DNA of 64,000 nucleotides from Caballeronia fortuita (GCF_001544835.2 NZ_FCNX02000008.1:62001-126000), one strand, 5' to 3'; counted from the first letter of the stretch, positions 45,033 through 55,584 are shown. The notes: generated by a model from the letters alone, not told the origin. Numbers and translations are program-made.

Positions 45033-45659
45033 ATGACCGTGATCGTGGTGGCAAATCCAAAAGGCGGCGTTGGCAAAAGCACGCTCGCGACGAATCTGGC
45101 CGGTTATTTCGCGGCGCAAGGCGAATGGGTCGCGCTCGCCGATCTCGACAAGCAGCGCTCGTCGCACGCTTGGCTTGCGCTGCGTGTCGATACGCTGCCG
45201 AAAATCGAGGAATGGGCCCTCGACGTCGATTCGCCCGCGAAACCGCCCAAAGGTCTGGAGAAAGCCGTCGTCGATACCCCGGCGGGCGTGCATGGCAACC
45301 GCCTGTCGCTTGCGCTGGAACTCGCCGACAAGGTGATCGTGCCGCTCCAGCCGTCGATGTTCGACATCCTCGCGACGCAGGATTTTCTCGCGAAACTGGC
45401 GAAAGAAAAGGCGGTGCGCAAGGGCGCGATTCAGGTCGGCGTGGTCGGCATGCGCGTCGATGCGCGCACGCGCTCGGCGGATCAGCTGCATCGCTTCGTC
45501 GAAGGGCTCGATCTGCCGGTGCTCGGCTTTTTGCGCGACACGCAGAACTACGTGCAGCTCGCCGCGCACGGCCTCACGGTTTGGGACGTCGCCAAAAGCC
45601 GCGTCGAAAAGGACCTGGAGCAGTGGGAGCCCATCATCGACTGGGTGTCGAAGAAATGA
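45033..45659 (+). CDS. ParA/MinD-family ATPase (orphan)
   Basis: A 208-residue ParA-type ATPase with deviant Walker A ANPKGGVGKSTLATNLAGY, switch-like VVDTPAGVHG and VIVPLQPSMFDILAT. No parB or centromere-like repeat is next to it, and it is shorter than chromosomal ParA. Such orphan proteins often position polar or membrane structures; the cargo here is unknown. It ends at a strong terminator shared with panD. Confidence 0.88.
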   Translation: MTVIVVANPKGGVGKSTLATNLAGYFAAQGEWVALADLDKQRSSHAWLALRVDTLPKIEEWALDVDSPAKPPKGLEKAVVDTPAGVHGNRLSLALELADKVIVPLQPSMFDILATQDFLAKLAKEKAVRKGAIQVGVVGMRVDARTRSADQLHRFVEGLDLPVLGFLRDTQNYVQLAAHGLTVWDVAKSRVEKDLEQWEPIIDWVSKK

Positions 45660-45660
45660 A

Positions 45661-45695
45661 AAAAGCCGGCGTTCCGCTCGGGAATCGCCGGCTTT
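45661..45695. terminator. Terminator between convergent parA-like gene and panD
   Basis: Stem AAAGCCGGCG / CGCCGGCTTT extended inward by TTCC/GGAA. A-run on the left gives a T-tail for the minus-strand panD transcript; the plus strand has CTTTG only. Confidence 0.85.
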
Positions 45696-45716
45696 GTCGG
45701 GCGTGGAAGCGCGAAA

Positions 45717-46103
45717 TTACGTCCAGTTCTGCGTCGGAACGTGATCGCGGCTGCCCTTGATGCGGTTGTCGTCGTCGACGAATACGAGATTCGGCTTCCA
45801 GCCCGCCTTGATCTCATCTTCATCCACCGACGCAAACGCCGCGATGATCACGAGATCGCCGAGCTGCGCGCGGCGCGCGGCCGAGCCGTTCAGCGAGATC
45901 ATGCCGCTGCCGCGTTCGCCCTTGATCGCGTAGGTCGTCAGGCGCTCGCCGTTGTTCACGTTCCAGATGTCGATCTGCTCGTTTTCCAGCAGGTTCGCCG
46001 CTTCGAGCAGGTCTTCGTCGATCGCACACGAGCCTTCGTAGTGCAACTCGCAGTGCGTGACCGTCGCGCGGTGAATCTTCGATTTCAGCATGGTGCGCTG
46101 CAT
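45717..46103 (-). CDS. panD: Aspartate 1-decarboxylase
   Basis: A 128-residue pyruvoyl enzyme that makes beta-alanine. Seen: [25 protein letters not shown], in which self-cleavage between G24 and S25 creates the pyruvoyl group, and [21 protein letters not shown]. Length matches the family. Fourteen bases downstream of panC, forming a beta-alanine–pantothenate pair. Confidence 0.95.
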   Translation of the reverse strand: MQRTMLKSKIHRATVTHCELHYEGSCAIDEDLLEAANLLENEQIDIWNVNNGERLTTYAIKGERGSGMISLNGSAARRAQLGDLVIIAAFASVDEDEIKAGWKPNLVFVDDDNRIKGSRDHVPTQNWT

Positions 46104-46117
46104 GGTGCTTCCTTCCT

Positions 46118-47011
<894 letters not shown>

Positions 47012-47923
47012 CTAGGCAGGTGAATACGCGAGCCGGACGTAGATCGGCGCGTAGGGCTCGGCCTGCGTGATTTCGAGCAGCGATTCGCGCGAGAGCTCCA
47101 GCATCGCGATGAAGTTCACGACGACCACGGGCACGCCGCGCGTGGTGTCGAACAACTCGGTGAACTCCATGAAGCGCGCGTTTTGCAGGCGCCGCAGGAT
47201 CACGCTCATGTGCTCGCGCACCGAAAGCTCCTCGCGCGAGATCTTGTGATGCTGCACGAGCTTCGCGCGCTTGATGACGTCGGCCCACGCGGCGCGCAGG
47301 TCGTTCATGTCGACGTCGGGAAAACGCTGCTCGGCGGCCTGCTCGATATGAATGTCCGCGCGCAGGAAGTCGCGGCCGAGCTGCGGCAACTGATCGATCT
47401 TCTGCGCCGCGAGTTTCATCTGCTCGTATTCGAGCAGGCGGCGCACGAGTTCGGCGCGCGGGTCTTCGGCTTCCTCGCCGGTGTCCGCTTTCTTGACCGG
47501 CAGCAGCATGCGCGACTTGATCTCGATCAGCATCGCCGCCATCAGCAGATATTCCGAAGCAAGCTCCAGATTCGATTCGCGAATCTGATCGACATAGCCG
47601 AGATATTGCGCGGTGACATCCGCCATCGGGATGTCGAGCACGTTGAAATTCTGCTTGCGGATGAGGTAGAGCAGCAGGTCGAGCGGGCCTTCGAACGCTT
47701 CGAGAAAGATTTCGAGCGCGTCGGGCGGGATGTACAGGTCGGTCGGCAGCTTCCAGAGCGGCTCGCCGTACAGATGCGCGATCGCGACGCCGTCGATGGT
47801 GTCGGGCGTCGAATCGGTCGCGGGCGTGGCGAGCGCCACGGCGCGGTCTTTCTGTGCTTCGTCGCGCTTGCCCTCGGCCGGCGGATGAGCCGGCAATTGC
47901 GGCGCGCGGCCGTCTGCGCTCAC
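47012..47923 (-). CDS. scpA: Segregation and condensation protein A
   Basis: A 303-residue kleisin that bridges the SMC heads. Seen: LEIFLEAFEGPLDLLLYLIRKQNFNVLDIPMADVTAQYLGYVD, the ScpA N-terminal signature, and a C-terminal winged-helix part (HKISREELSVREHMSVILRRL). The start is taken as GTG at 47923, two bases after the DUF3460 stop; the first ~55 residues are a low-conservation leader, so a start within them is possible. No scpB in the window. Confidence 0.85.
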   Translation of the reverse strand: MSADGRAPQLPAHPPAEGKRDEAQKDRAVALATPATDSTPDTIDGVAIAHLYGEPLWKLPTDLYIPPDALEIFLEAFEGPLDLLLYLIRKQNFNVLDIPMADVTAQYLGYVDQIRESNLELASEYLLMAAMLIEIKSRMLLPVKKADTGEEAEDPRAELVRRLLEYEQMKLAAQKIDQLPQLGRDFLRADIHIEQAAEQRFPDVDMNDLRAAWADVIKRAKLVQHHKISREELSVREHMSVILRRLQNARFMEFTELFDTTRGVPVVVVNFIAMLELSRESLLEITQAEPYAPIYVRLAYSPA

Positions 47924-47925
47924 GT

Positions 47926-48111
47926 TCAGAAGTTCTGGTAGTAGACGTAGGGCGTCTGGTTCACGCGCGATTGCTGTTGCTGGCCGCGCTCGTCGAGGTC
48001 GATCGGCTGCTTGTCCCACAAAAGCGCGCGGCCGCGGCGCTGTTCTTCTTCCAGCGAGGGCTTTTGCGTCTTCAACTGATTGATGAACTGGGTGATATCC
48101 GACTGATACAT
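47926..48111 (-). CDS. DUF3460 family protein (61 aa)
   Basis: Starts MYQSDITQFINQLKTQKPSLEEEQRRGRALLWD, the conserved core of DUF3460, a small beta-proteobacterial family of unknown function found upstream of scpA. No membrane segment or cofactor motif. Probably first gene of the transcript DUF3460–scpA–panC–panD, all on the minus strand with small gaps. Confidence 0.85.
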   Translation of the reverse strand: MYQSDITQFINQLKTQKPSLEEEQRRGRALLWDKQPIDLDERGQQQQSRVNQTPYVYYQNF

Positions 48112-48450
48112 GATCCGGCTTCCGTTGGGGGCGAGGCGGGCGCCTCTCGTGTCGATGTCGGCGCGCGCGGCGGGCGCGATACGCCTGTGTCTGAGTCTGT
48201 GCGCGCAATTTTACCGCAAGCGTGCGGCGGCAACGATACCGGCGCGCGGCCATTCGCGAAACGCGCACGCGTGTGCGCGTTTTCGCGGAACCCGGACGGC
48301 GGGAAGCCGTCCAAAGGCCCACTTGCCGGCGCGACGGGCGCTTTTGCGGCGTGCGCCCATGCCGATGTGGTGAAATAGCGCCTGCGCCCGAAAACGCGTC
48401 GGCTGCACTTTACCTTTCGATCCCACTCATCCCGATGCCGGAGGTCACGT
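48112..48450. other. Divergent promoter region with two tandem inverted repeats
   Basis: This 339-bp gap separates DUF3460 (minus) from tamA (plus). It holds CGCGAAACGCGCAC–GCGT–GTGCGCGTTTTCGCG at 48255–48287 (14-bp stem, one bulged T) and GGACGGC–GGGAA–GCCGTCC at 48294–48312. Neither is followed by a T-run. No recognisable gene or known riboswitch is visible. Confidence 0.6.
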
Positions 48451-50256
48451 TTGGCGGGGCGTTCGTTTTATCCGCTGCGCGCGTTGCGCGCAATGCCGCC
48501 ATGCGCGGGCCGCTGGCCGGTCCCGAGCGTCGCAATCGTCGCGTTCGTCGCTATCGTCGCGTTCGGCTTCGCCACGCCTGCGTTCGCCAAATACGATGTC
48601 GACATCGACGCGCCGCGCAGTGTCAGGAAGCTGCTCAAGGAGAACCTCGACATCGCGCGCTTCGCCAAGCGCGACGACGTGAGCGACGATCAGTTCCAGT
48701 TCCTCGTCACCGCGACGCCGAAAGACGTGCGCGATCTCGTGTCGACGGAAGGCTATTTCACGCCCGTCGTGCGCACCGACGTCACGACCGACGACGGCAA
48801 GCGCAGCGTCAAGGTGAGTGTCGATCCGGGCCCGCGCACGATGATCGCCTCGGTGCAACTGCATTTCACGGGCGCGGTGACGACCGAAGACCGCGCGCAG
48901 GAAAACGCGGCGCGTTTCGCGTTTTCGGTCAACGAAGGCGATCCTTTCACGCAGAGCGGCTGGGACGACGCGAAGACCGCCGCGTTGCGGGCGCTGCAAT
49001 CGAAGCGCTATCTCGGCGCGAAGATCGTGCGCTCGCAGGCGCGCATCAATCCGCGCGCGCATCTGGCCGACCTCTCCGTGACCTTCGACAGCGGCCCGAC
49101 CTTCACGCTCGGCAAGCTCGACGTGAGCGGCCCGAAGCGTTATCCGGCGTGGATCATCGATCACGTGAATCCGATTCAGGAAGGCGAGATCTACGATGTC
49201 GCGCGCATCAACGAATTGCAGCGGCAGATTCAAAACACGCCGTACTACGCAAGCGTGGCCATCGACGCGGACAGCGACGCCGCCAAGCCGCTCGATACGC
49301 CGCTGCACGTGAAGGTGAGCGAGTATCCGTACAACAGCATCCGCTACGGCGTGGGCTACGCGACGGATACCGGCTTTCACATCCAGGGCGCGTACAGCTA
49401 TCTCAACACGTTCAACTCGGCGTATCCGTTCACCATTTCCGGACGGCTCGACCAGACGCAGCAGTACGGCCGCGTGCAGCTCGCGATGCCGCCCGATTCG
49501 CACGGCTGGGTGAACGCCGTGTTCGGCTCGTACACGATCACGGATGTTTCGAGCACGAAAATCTACAGCGCGCGCGTGGGCGTACAGCGCACGCGGTCGC
49601 GACAGAACATCGACACGACCTATTCGCTGACCTTCTACGACGACCGCCTCACGCAAAACGAGCCGAATCCGTCGACGGCGCGCGCGCTCGTGCCCGCGTG
49701 GAGCTGGGTGCGCCGCGACGTCGACGATCCGCTCTTTCCGCGCCGCGGCAACATCGTGCGCGCGGAGGCGGGCTTCGCCGTCAAGGGCGTGATGTCCGAT
49801 CAGACCTTCGCGCGCCTCTACACCAACGCGCTGCAATACGTGCCGCTTGGCAAGAACGACCTGCTCGTGTTCCGCGCGGAGTTCGGCGGCGTGTTCACGA
49901 GCGGGCCGTCGAGCGGCGTGCCGGCCTCGCTGCTGTTCCGCGCGGGCGGCGCGAATTCGGTGCGCGGTTACAGCTATCTGAGTATCGGCAACAATGTGGC
50001 CGGCTCGATCCTGCCGACCAAATATATGGTGACCGGCAGCAGCGAATATCAGCACTGGTTCACGCACGACTGGGGCGGCGCGGTGTTCTTCGATATCGGC
50101 ACCGCAACCGACAACTGGAGCGAGCGCGTGTTCGATCCGGGCGTGGGCGTCGGCGCGCGCTGGCGCAGCCCGGTCGGCCCGGTGAACGTCGACCTGGCGT
50201 ATGGACTGAAGAACAAGAGCATCAAGCCGTATCTGACGCTCGGCATCGCGTTCTGA
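48451..50256 (+). CDS. tamA: TamA, BamA-family outer-membrane assembly protein
   Basis: A 601-residue Omp85 protein. Signal peptide VAIVAFVAIVAFGFATPAFA ends near residue 46. POTRA domains follow to about residue 280, then a 16-strand-like barrel with FRAGGANSVRGYSYLSIG (the RGY motif) and the C-terminal YLTLGIAF. The start is TTG at 48451, because GGAGG lies six bases upstream; ATG at 48493 would also keep the signal peptide. TamA works with TamB to insert envelope proteins or move lipids. Confidence 0.88.
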   Translation: MAGRSFYPLRALRAMPPCAGRWPVPSVAIVAFVAIVAFGFATPAFAKYDVDIDAPRSVRKLLKENLDIARFAKRDDVSDDQFQFLVTATPKDVRDLVSTEGYFTPVVRTDVTTDDGKRSVKVSVDPGPRTMIASVQLHFTGAVTTEDRAQENAARFAFSVNEGDPFTQSGWDDAKTAALRALQSKRYLGAKIVRSQARINPRAHLADLSVTFDSGPTFTLGKLDVSGPKRYPAWIIDHVNPIQEGEIYDVARINELQRQIQNTPYYASVAIDADSDAAKPLDTPLHVKVSEYPYNSIRYGVGYATDTGFHIQGAYSYLNTFNSAYPFTISGRLDQTQQYGRVQLAMPPDSHGWVNAVFGSYTITDVSSTKIYSARVGVQRTRSRQNIDTTYSLTFYDDRLTQNEPNPSTARALVPAWSWVRRDVDDPLFPRRGNIVRAEAGFAVKGVMSDQTFARLYTNALQYVPLGKNDLLVFRAEFGGVFTSGPSSGVPASLLFRAGGANSVRGYSYLSIGNNVAGSILPTKYMVTGSSEYQHWFTHDWGGAVFFDIGTATDNWSERVFDPGVGVGARWRSPVGPVNVDLAYGLKNKSIKPYLTLGIAF

Positions 50257-50290
50257 CGGGCGTGAGAACGATGAAGGACTTTGAACCGGC

Positions 50291-53200
50291 ATGACGGACC
50301 CGACTACACAGGCGGACGCTGAAGCACCGCAGCCCGGCGGCAAGGGCGGCGATGGCGGCGCTCGGCAACCGCCGCCGCGCAGAAGCGGCTGGCGCCGTCT
50401 CGCGCGCTGGATCGGCGTGCTCGTGCTCGTCGTCGTGCTGATCGCGGGGATCGCCGTCGGCACGGTCTTCTATGTGCTCACGACCGAACGCGGCACGCGC
50501 TACGCATGGAACGCGGCGACCTCGGTGCTCAAAGGGCAGCTCACCGGCAAGCTCGACGGCGGCGCGATCGCGACCGGCCTGCAACTGCGCGACGTGCGCT
50601 GGAAAGACGGCAAGGGCACGGATATCGCGGTGGACAGCGTCTCGGGCCGCTGGGCGCTTACTCGCGAGCCGCTGCGCTTCACGATCGACTATCTGCATAT
50701 CGGGACGGTCGATGCGCGCATCGCGCCGTCGAACGAGCCGAGCAAGAAGACGGCGTTGCCGAAGGACCTGCGCATACCGATCCAGCTCGCGATCAACGAT
50801 CTCGCCGTCGATAAATTGCGCCTGCATCAGGGCACGACGACGACCGAATTCTCGCGCCTGCTCTTCAACGGTCATAGCGACGGCCAGCATCACGACGCGA
50901 CCGTCCAGCGCCTCGATACGCCGTTCGGCGCGGTGACGGCATCGGCGAAACTCGACGGTGGCGCGCGCCCGTTTCCGCTTTCCGGCGACGCGGGCTACTC
51001 CGGCAAGGTCAACAACGAAACGGTGAACGTGAGCGCGCGGCTTTCCGGCTCGCTCGAAGACCTGATCGCGGACGTCGACGCGAGCGGCATGAAACTCAAC
51101 GGACGCGCCCACGTCGAAGCGCTGCCGTTCGCCGACGTGCCGCTCAAATCCGCGCTCGTCACCTTCGATCACGTCAATCCGCAGGCATTCGCGCCGGGCG
51201 CGCCCGAGGCCGATCTCGCGGCGCGCGCCGAAGTGAAGCCGGTCGAAGGCGCGGACCCGAAGGCGTTCATCGTGGCGGGGCCCGTGTCGATCATGAATGC
51301 GAAGCCCGGTTCCATCGACAAGAAATTGCTGCCGCTCATCGACGCGCACGCGAACGTGCGGCTCGACGCGTCCGCGCAAAGCATCACCGATCTCGACGTG
51401 CGTCTTCTGAAAAACGCGACCGTGACGGGCGGCGGCGCGCTGAAGGGCGGCAAGGGCAAGTTCGACCTGAAAGTGGCGAAGCTCGATCTGAACGCGATCG
51501 AGCCGACGCTGCGCCCGACGGATTTCGCGGGACCGGTCGGCATCGTGCTGGATGGCGACACGCAAAGCATCGCCGCCGATCTCAACGATCCGAAAGCCGC
51601 GATCCGCGCGCAAGCCAAAGTGAAGCTCGATCCGAAGCAAACCACCCTCGACGACGTGAAGCTCACGGTTGGCAAGGGTCGGGTCGAGGCAAGCGGCGTG
51701 CTGAAGAAGGACGCCAATTCGAGCTACGACCTGAAGGCGAAGATCGTCGACTTCAATCCGCTCTTGCTGCAGCAGCAGTTGATCGCGCAGAAGCCCGCGC
51801 CGGTGAAGAAGGGCGCGAAGCCGGCGAACAAGCCCGCCGCCGCGCCGCGCGTCGTGGAGGCGCGGGTGAACGGCACGCTCGCCGCATCCGGGCAACTCGC
51901 GCCGACGCTCACGACCAGGGCGACCTTCAAGCTCACCGACAGCATGTACGACAACCTGCCGCTGACGGGCGAGGGCACCGTGCAGATCGCGGGCACGCGT
52001 CTGTTGCCGAGCAAGGCGGCGCTGTCGGTGGCGGGCAACGACGTCGATCTGAACGGCAGCTTCGGCGCGCCCGGCGACCGGCTGCGCTTCAACATCGATG
52101 CGCCCGCGCTCGAGCGGCTCGGCTTCGGCATCGCGGGCACGGTGAAGGCGGACGGCGATCTGACCGGCTCGATCGCGCATCCGAATATCGCGGCGAATTA
52201 TCAGGCCGATGGCGTCGTGTTCGGCGCGAACCGGCTCGGTCACGCGGAAGGCCGCGCCGATATCCGCGACGGCGCGAACGGCGCGCTGCTCTTCACGCTG
52301 AAGGCGCGCGAGGCGAGCACGGAAGGCATCGACATCGCCAGTCTCGACGCGAATCTGAACGGCACGCGCGCGCATCACACGCTCGACGTGACCGCAACCG
52401 GCAAGGTGCGCGGCCAGCCGGTGAATCTCGCGCTCGGCGCGAACGGCAAGTTCACCGATGCGCCCGACGGCCCGCATTGGGACGGCTCGATCACGAAGCT
52501 GTCGAACAAGGGCACGCCGTCGCTGAATCTCGAATCGCCGCTCTCGGTGAGCTACGGCCCGAAGCGGCTCGTGCTCGGCGCGACCCGGCTCGTCGCGGAA
52601 GGCGCGGTGCTTAATCTGAAATCGTTCGCGATGGAAAACGGCCGCTTGCAATCGGCGGGCGCGCTCACGAATCTGTCGGTGCCGCATCTGCTCGACGTGC
52701 GTCAGGAACTGACGGGCGCGGAGCCGCCGATCCGCACCGACCTCGTCTTCGACGGCGACTGGAATTTCACGCTCGGATCCACCGCGACGGGCTATGCGCA
52801 GATCAAGCGCCGCGCCGGCGACGTGACGATCGACGGCACGCGCGGCCTCTCCGCGCTCGGCATCACCGATATCGCCGCGCGCGCGGACTTTACCGGCGGC
52901 AACCGGCTGAACGCGTCGCTGCATGCGCAGGCGAGCCGTATCGGCGTGATCGATGCGAAGGTGCACACGCCGCTCGTCAATCGCGACGGCATGCTAACCA
53001 TCGACGACAACGCGCCGCTCACCGGCGCCGTCGACGCGAACATTCCCGAACTGCGCACGACGGGCGGGCTGCTCGGCGCGAACTATCTGCTTGGCGGCAG
53101 GATCGCGCTGAAGCTGGTGATCGCGGGCATCGTCGCGAAGCCGAATCTGTCGGGCTCGCTCACGGGCGACAATCTCTCCGCGACGGTCGTCGACCAGGGC

Positions 53201-54448
53201 GTGCAACTGAAGGACGGCATCATCCGCATCGCGCTGTCGGAGAATCTGGTGGATTTCCAGCGCGTCGAGTTTCATGGCGCGAGCGGCACGCTGCGCGCGA
53301 CCGGCAAGGTGCGGCTCGACCAGCAGCAGCCCGATCTGACCGCGAGCATCATCGCGGACAAGCTGGAGCTGTTCGCGTCGCCGGATCGCGAACTGATGCT
53401 CTCGGGCAGCGCGACGATCGCCAATGCGGGCTTGCAGGGCGGCATGGCGATCGACGGCAAGTTCACCGTCGATCACGCGCTCATCGATCTGCCGGAATCG
53501 TCCGCGCCCTCGCTCGGCGACGACGTGGTGATCGAGCGTCCCGACGGCACGATCAAGGGCGACAACCAGCAACTGACGGCGGCGACGGGCAAGCCGGTCG
53601 GGCCGTTCACGCCGCGCGCGAACATCGAGATCAATCTGGGCCAGAAGTTCCGCTTCAAGGGCGCGGGCGCGGACCTCGGCCTCGCCGGCACGATCACCGC
53701 GATGAGCGCGCCGAACATGCCGCTGCGCGCGGTCGGCAACGTGCGCGTGACGACGCCGGGTTCGTCGTACACGGCGTTCGGGCGCAAGCTGAACATCGAA
53801 AACGGTTACTTCACGTTCAACGGGCCGGTGGCGAATCCGGGCATCAATATCCTCGCGATGCGGCGCAATCAGGAAGTCGAGGCGGGCGTGCAGGTGACGG
53901 GCACCGTGCAGGCGCCGGTCGCCAAGCTGATTTCCGAGCCGAGCGTGACCGATAACGAGAAGCTCTCGTGGCTGCTCTTTGGACACGGCACGGACCAGGG
54001 CAACAACGTCGGCCAGCAGAGCGCGATGACGAGCGCGCTCGCGCTGCTCGGCAGCCGGGGCGGCGCGAAGATTGCGCAGACGGTCGGGCTGGACGAGTTC
54101 ACCGTCGGTTCGAGCGAAGTCGGTCTGACCGATCCGCAAGTCGTGCTCTTGTCGAAAGCGATCAACGAGCGGCTCGTGATCGGCTACGAGCAAGGCTTGC
54201 AATCGGCGAGCAACGCGGTCAAGGCGACGCTGAACCTGTCTCGGTTCTGGGCCGTGACGGCATATGGCGGCACGTATCAGGGCGTCGATCTGTCCTATAC
54301 GCGGCGCTTCAATTCGTGGGCGCGGCTGTGGGGACTGTCATCGTCCTCGTCATCGTCGACGACGGCCGTGCAGCCATCGGCGGCGTCGGGAGCGTCGGGC
54401 GTGAGCGCACCGTTTGGGGCATCGGCGACGGAAATCGAGTCGGACTGA
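50291..54448 (+). CDS. tamB: TamB, translocation and assembly module inner-membrane component
   Basis: A 1385-residue protein anchored by an N-terminal helix (residues ~37–60, IGVLVLVVVLIAGIAVGTVF). The rest is a long repetitive beta-strand region forming the periplasm-spanning groove of the AsmA-like/TamB family. The C-terminal DUF490 part includes NIEINLGQKFRFKGAGADLGLAGTI, GYFTFNGPVANPGINILAMR and LSWLLFGHG. It follows tamA by 34 bases. Confidence 0.92.
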   Translation: MTDPTTQADAEAPQPGGKGGDGGARQPPPRRSGWRRLARWIGVLVLVVVLIAGIAVGTVFYVLTTERGTRYAWNAATSVLKGQLTGKLDGGAIATGLQLRDVRWKDGKGTDIAVDSVSGRWALTREPLRFTIDYLHIGTVDARIAPSNEPSKKTALPKDLRIPIQLAINDLAVDKLRLHQGTTTTEFSRLLFNGHSDGQHHDATVQRLDTPFGAVTASAKLDGGARPFPLSGDAGYSGKVNNETVNVSARLSGSLEDLIADVDASGMKLNGRAHVEALPFADVPLKSALVTFDHVNPQAFAPGAPEADLAARAEVKPVEGADPKAFIVAGPVSIMNAKPGSIDKKLLPLIDAHANVRLDASAQSITDLDVRLLKNATVTGGGALKGGKGKFDLKVAKLDLNAIEPTLRPTDFAGPVGIVLDGDTQSIAADLNDPKAAIRAQAKVKLDPKQTTLDDVKLTVGKGRVEASGVLKKDANSSYDLKAKIVDFNPLLLQQQLIAQKPAPVKKGAKPANKPAAAPRVVEARVNGTLAASGQLAPTLTTRATFKLTDSMYDNLPLTGEGTVQIAGTRLLPSKAALSVAGNDVDLNGSFGAPGDRLRFNIDAPALERLGFGIAGTVKADGDLTGSIAHPNIAANYQADGVVFGANRLGHAEGRADIRDGANGALLFTLKAREASTEGIDIASLDANLNGTRAHHTLDVTATGKVRGQPVNLALGANGKFTDAPDGPHWDGSITKLSNKGTPSLNLESPLSVSYGPKRLVLGATRLVAEGAVLNLKSFAMENGRLQSAGALTNLSVPHLLDVRQELTGAEPPIRTDLVFDGDWNFTLGSTATGYAQIKRRAGDVTIDGTRGLSALGITDIAARADFTGGNRLNASLHAQASRIGVIDAKVHTPLVNRDGMLTIDDNAPLTGAVDANIPELRTTGGLLGANYLLGGRIALKLVIAGIVAKPNLSGSLTGDNLSATVVDQGVQLKDGIIRIALSENLVDFQRVEFHGASGTLRATGKVRLDQQQPDLTASIIADKLELFASPDRELMLSGSATIANAGLQGGMAIDGKFTVDHALIDLPESSAPSLGDDVVIERPDGTIKGDNQQLTAATGKPVGPFTPRANIEINLGQKFRFKGAGADLGLAGTITAMSAPNMPLRAVGNVRVTTPGSSYTAFGRKLNIENGYFTFNGPVANPGINILAMRRNQEVEAGVQVTGTVQAPVAKLISEPSVTDNEKLSWLLFGHGTDQGNNVGQQSAMTSALALLGSRGGAKIAQTVGLDEFTVGSSEVGLTDPQVVLLSKAINERLVIGYEQGLQSASNAVKATLNLSRFWAVTAYGGTYQGVDLSYTRRFNSWARLWGLSSSSSSSTTAVQPSAASGASGVSAPFGASATEIESD

Positions 54449-54984
54449 GCGCCGCTTTCGTTCGATAAAAAAGCCACGGTCTGGAACTGCACCCCAAAAA
54501 GTTGGATACCGATCCGACCTTCGGGGGCCTTGTTCATGGCGAGCGCCGCACCATTTTGAGCGGTTAGCGCGCAACGGTTCGACGCGTGTCCACAACCGGT
54601 CGTTCAGTACCGGCTTGACCATGTCCACGTGTGTCCATCGAGATAGTGAAACGGCTTACGCGATTCATCGAAGGCTAAGGTCGCATTCGGTCATTTACTC
54701 AGCAATGCTTGGTTAACAGGAAGAGTAGTGGCTGATCATCACCTCGCTGTTCTCCATTGTCTTTAAGATTCGATCCGAGAATCAAAAGAGACACAAGTCT
54801 CTTTGGAATTTCACAGGCGATCACTACCTGAAGATTCTCTATGGTGTGAAGGCTAGTGCGCTCGTACTGAATCCGTCAGCTCACTGTCGAACAACAAAAG
54901 GGAAGGTAGTCCGGTTCGAGTTAGAACCAGACCGGCTTCCCCGCCTTTCGTTAAAAACCTCGCTTTGATTAGGACAACTTTGAT
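54449..54984. other. Non-coding junction between tamB and the fimbrial cluster, with an IS3-like end
   Basis: A 536-bp gap. At 54488–54526, ACCCCAAAAAGTTGGATACC followed by CCGACCTTCGGGGG resembles the terminal repeats of IS3-family elements (type ACCCCAAAAGTTGGAC), but no transposase follows. A frame open from about 54732 to 54966 on the plus strand has no start codon with a ribosome-binding site. GGAAG…CTTCC and CCGGTTC…GAACC (54901–54940) form an interrupted hairpin about 45 bases before the pilin gene. Confidence 0.4.
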
Positions 54985-55530
54985 ATGAAGAAAATTGCTG
55001 TTTCGCTGATCGCCGCGTCGATGGCTGTGGCTGGCGTAGCACACGCAGCTTCGTCGAGCAACGGTGGTGTCGTGACTATCAACGGCAAGCTGACGGCCAA
55101 TACGTGCGATGTAAGCGGAAACGGTCAAGGAACCAACTTCACGGTTACCCTGCCGTCCCTCTCCGCTTCCGCTTTGTCGGCTGCTGGCTCGACCGCCGGT
55201 GCCACGGGTTTCAATATCGCGCTTTCGAACTGCACGCCGTCATCGGGCAACGTGCACACGTTCTGGGAATACGGCGTGAATACGCTTGCCGACGGCAACC
55301 TGAAGAACAGCGGCACGGCTACCGCTGTCGAGGTTCAGCTCCTTGACTACAACGGTTCGAAAAGGGTCGTGGATGTGAGCAAGGCCGACGGCGCACAAGG
55401 TTCGCAGAGTGTTGCAATCGCGAGCGGCAAGGCTGGCCTCCAGTATGCCGCGCAATATGTGTCGCCGGGAGGAGGCGCGGGTGCAGGTAGCGTGACGACC
55501 AACGTCACGTATTCGATCGTGTACGAGTAA
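54985..55530 (+). CDS. Type-1-like fimbrial major pilin
   Basis: A 181-residue exported pilin. Signal peptide MKKIAVSLIAASMAVAGVAHA, then GGVVTINGKLTANTCDVSGN with the first conserved cysteine, FNIALSNCTPSSG with the second, and the C-terminal beta-zipper motif TNVTYSIVYE with penultimate tyrosine. These are the features needed for donor-strand exchange. First gene of a chaperone–usher cluster. Confidence 0.92.
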   Translation: MKKIAVSLIAASMAVAGVAHAASSSNGGVVTINGKLTANTCDVSGNGQGTNFTVTLPSLSASALSAAGSTAGATGFNIALSNCTPSSGNVHTFWEYGVNTLADGNLKNSGTATAVEVQLLDYNGSKRVVDVSKADGAQGSQSVAIASGKAGLQYAAQYVSPGGGAGAGSVTTNVTYSIVYE

Positions 55531-55564
55531 TCATTGTCTTGCTGATAACGCTCGTCTGATGGGC

Positions 55565-55584
55565 GGTGGCACGCGTGTGCCGCC
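55565..55584 (+). other. Intercistronic hairpin after the pilin gene
   Basis: GGTGGCAC–GCGT–GTGCCGCC, an 8-bp stem with one G·U pair, 34 bases past the pilin stop, without a T-run. It may stabilise pilin mRNA or partly terminate it, so that pilin is made in excess over chaperone and usher. Inference. Confidence 0.45.

Noticed and set aside
50222-52966. A 914-codon minus-strand open frame inside tamB
   Set aside because: Antisense shadow of a clear TamB gene, with biased composition and no motif.
54488-54526. A complete insertion sequence at the tamB–fimbria junction
   Set aside because: Only a terminal-repeat-like sequence is visible; no transposase frame or second end was found.
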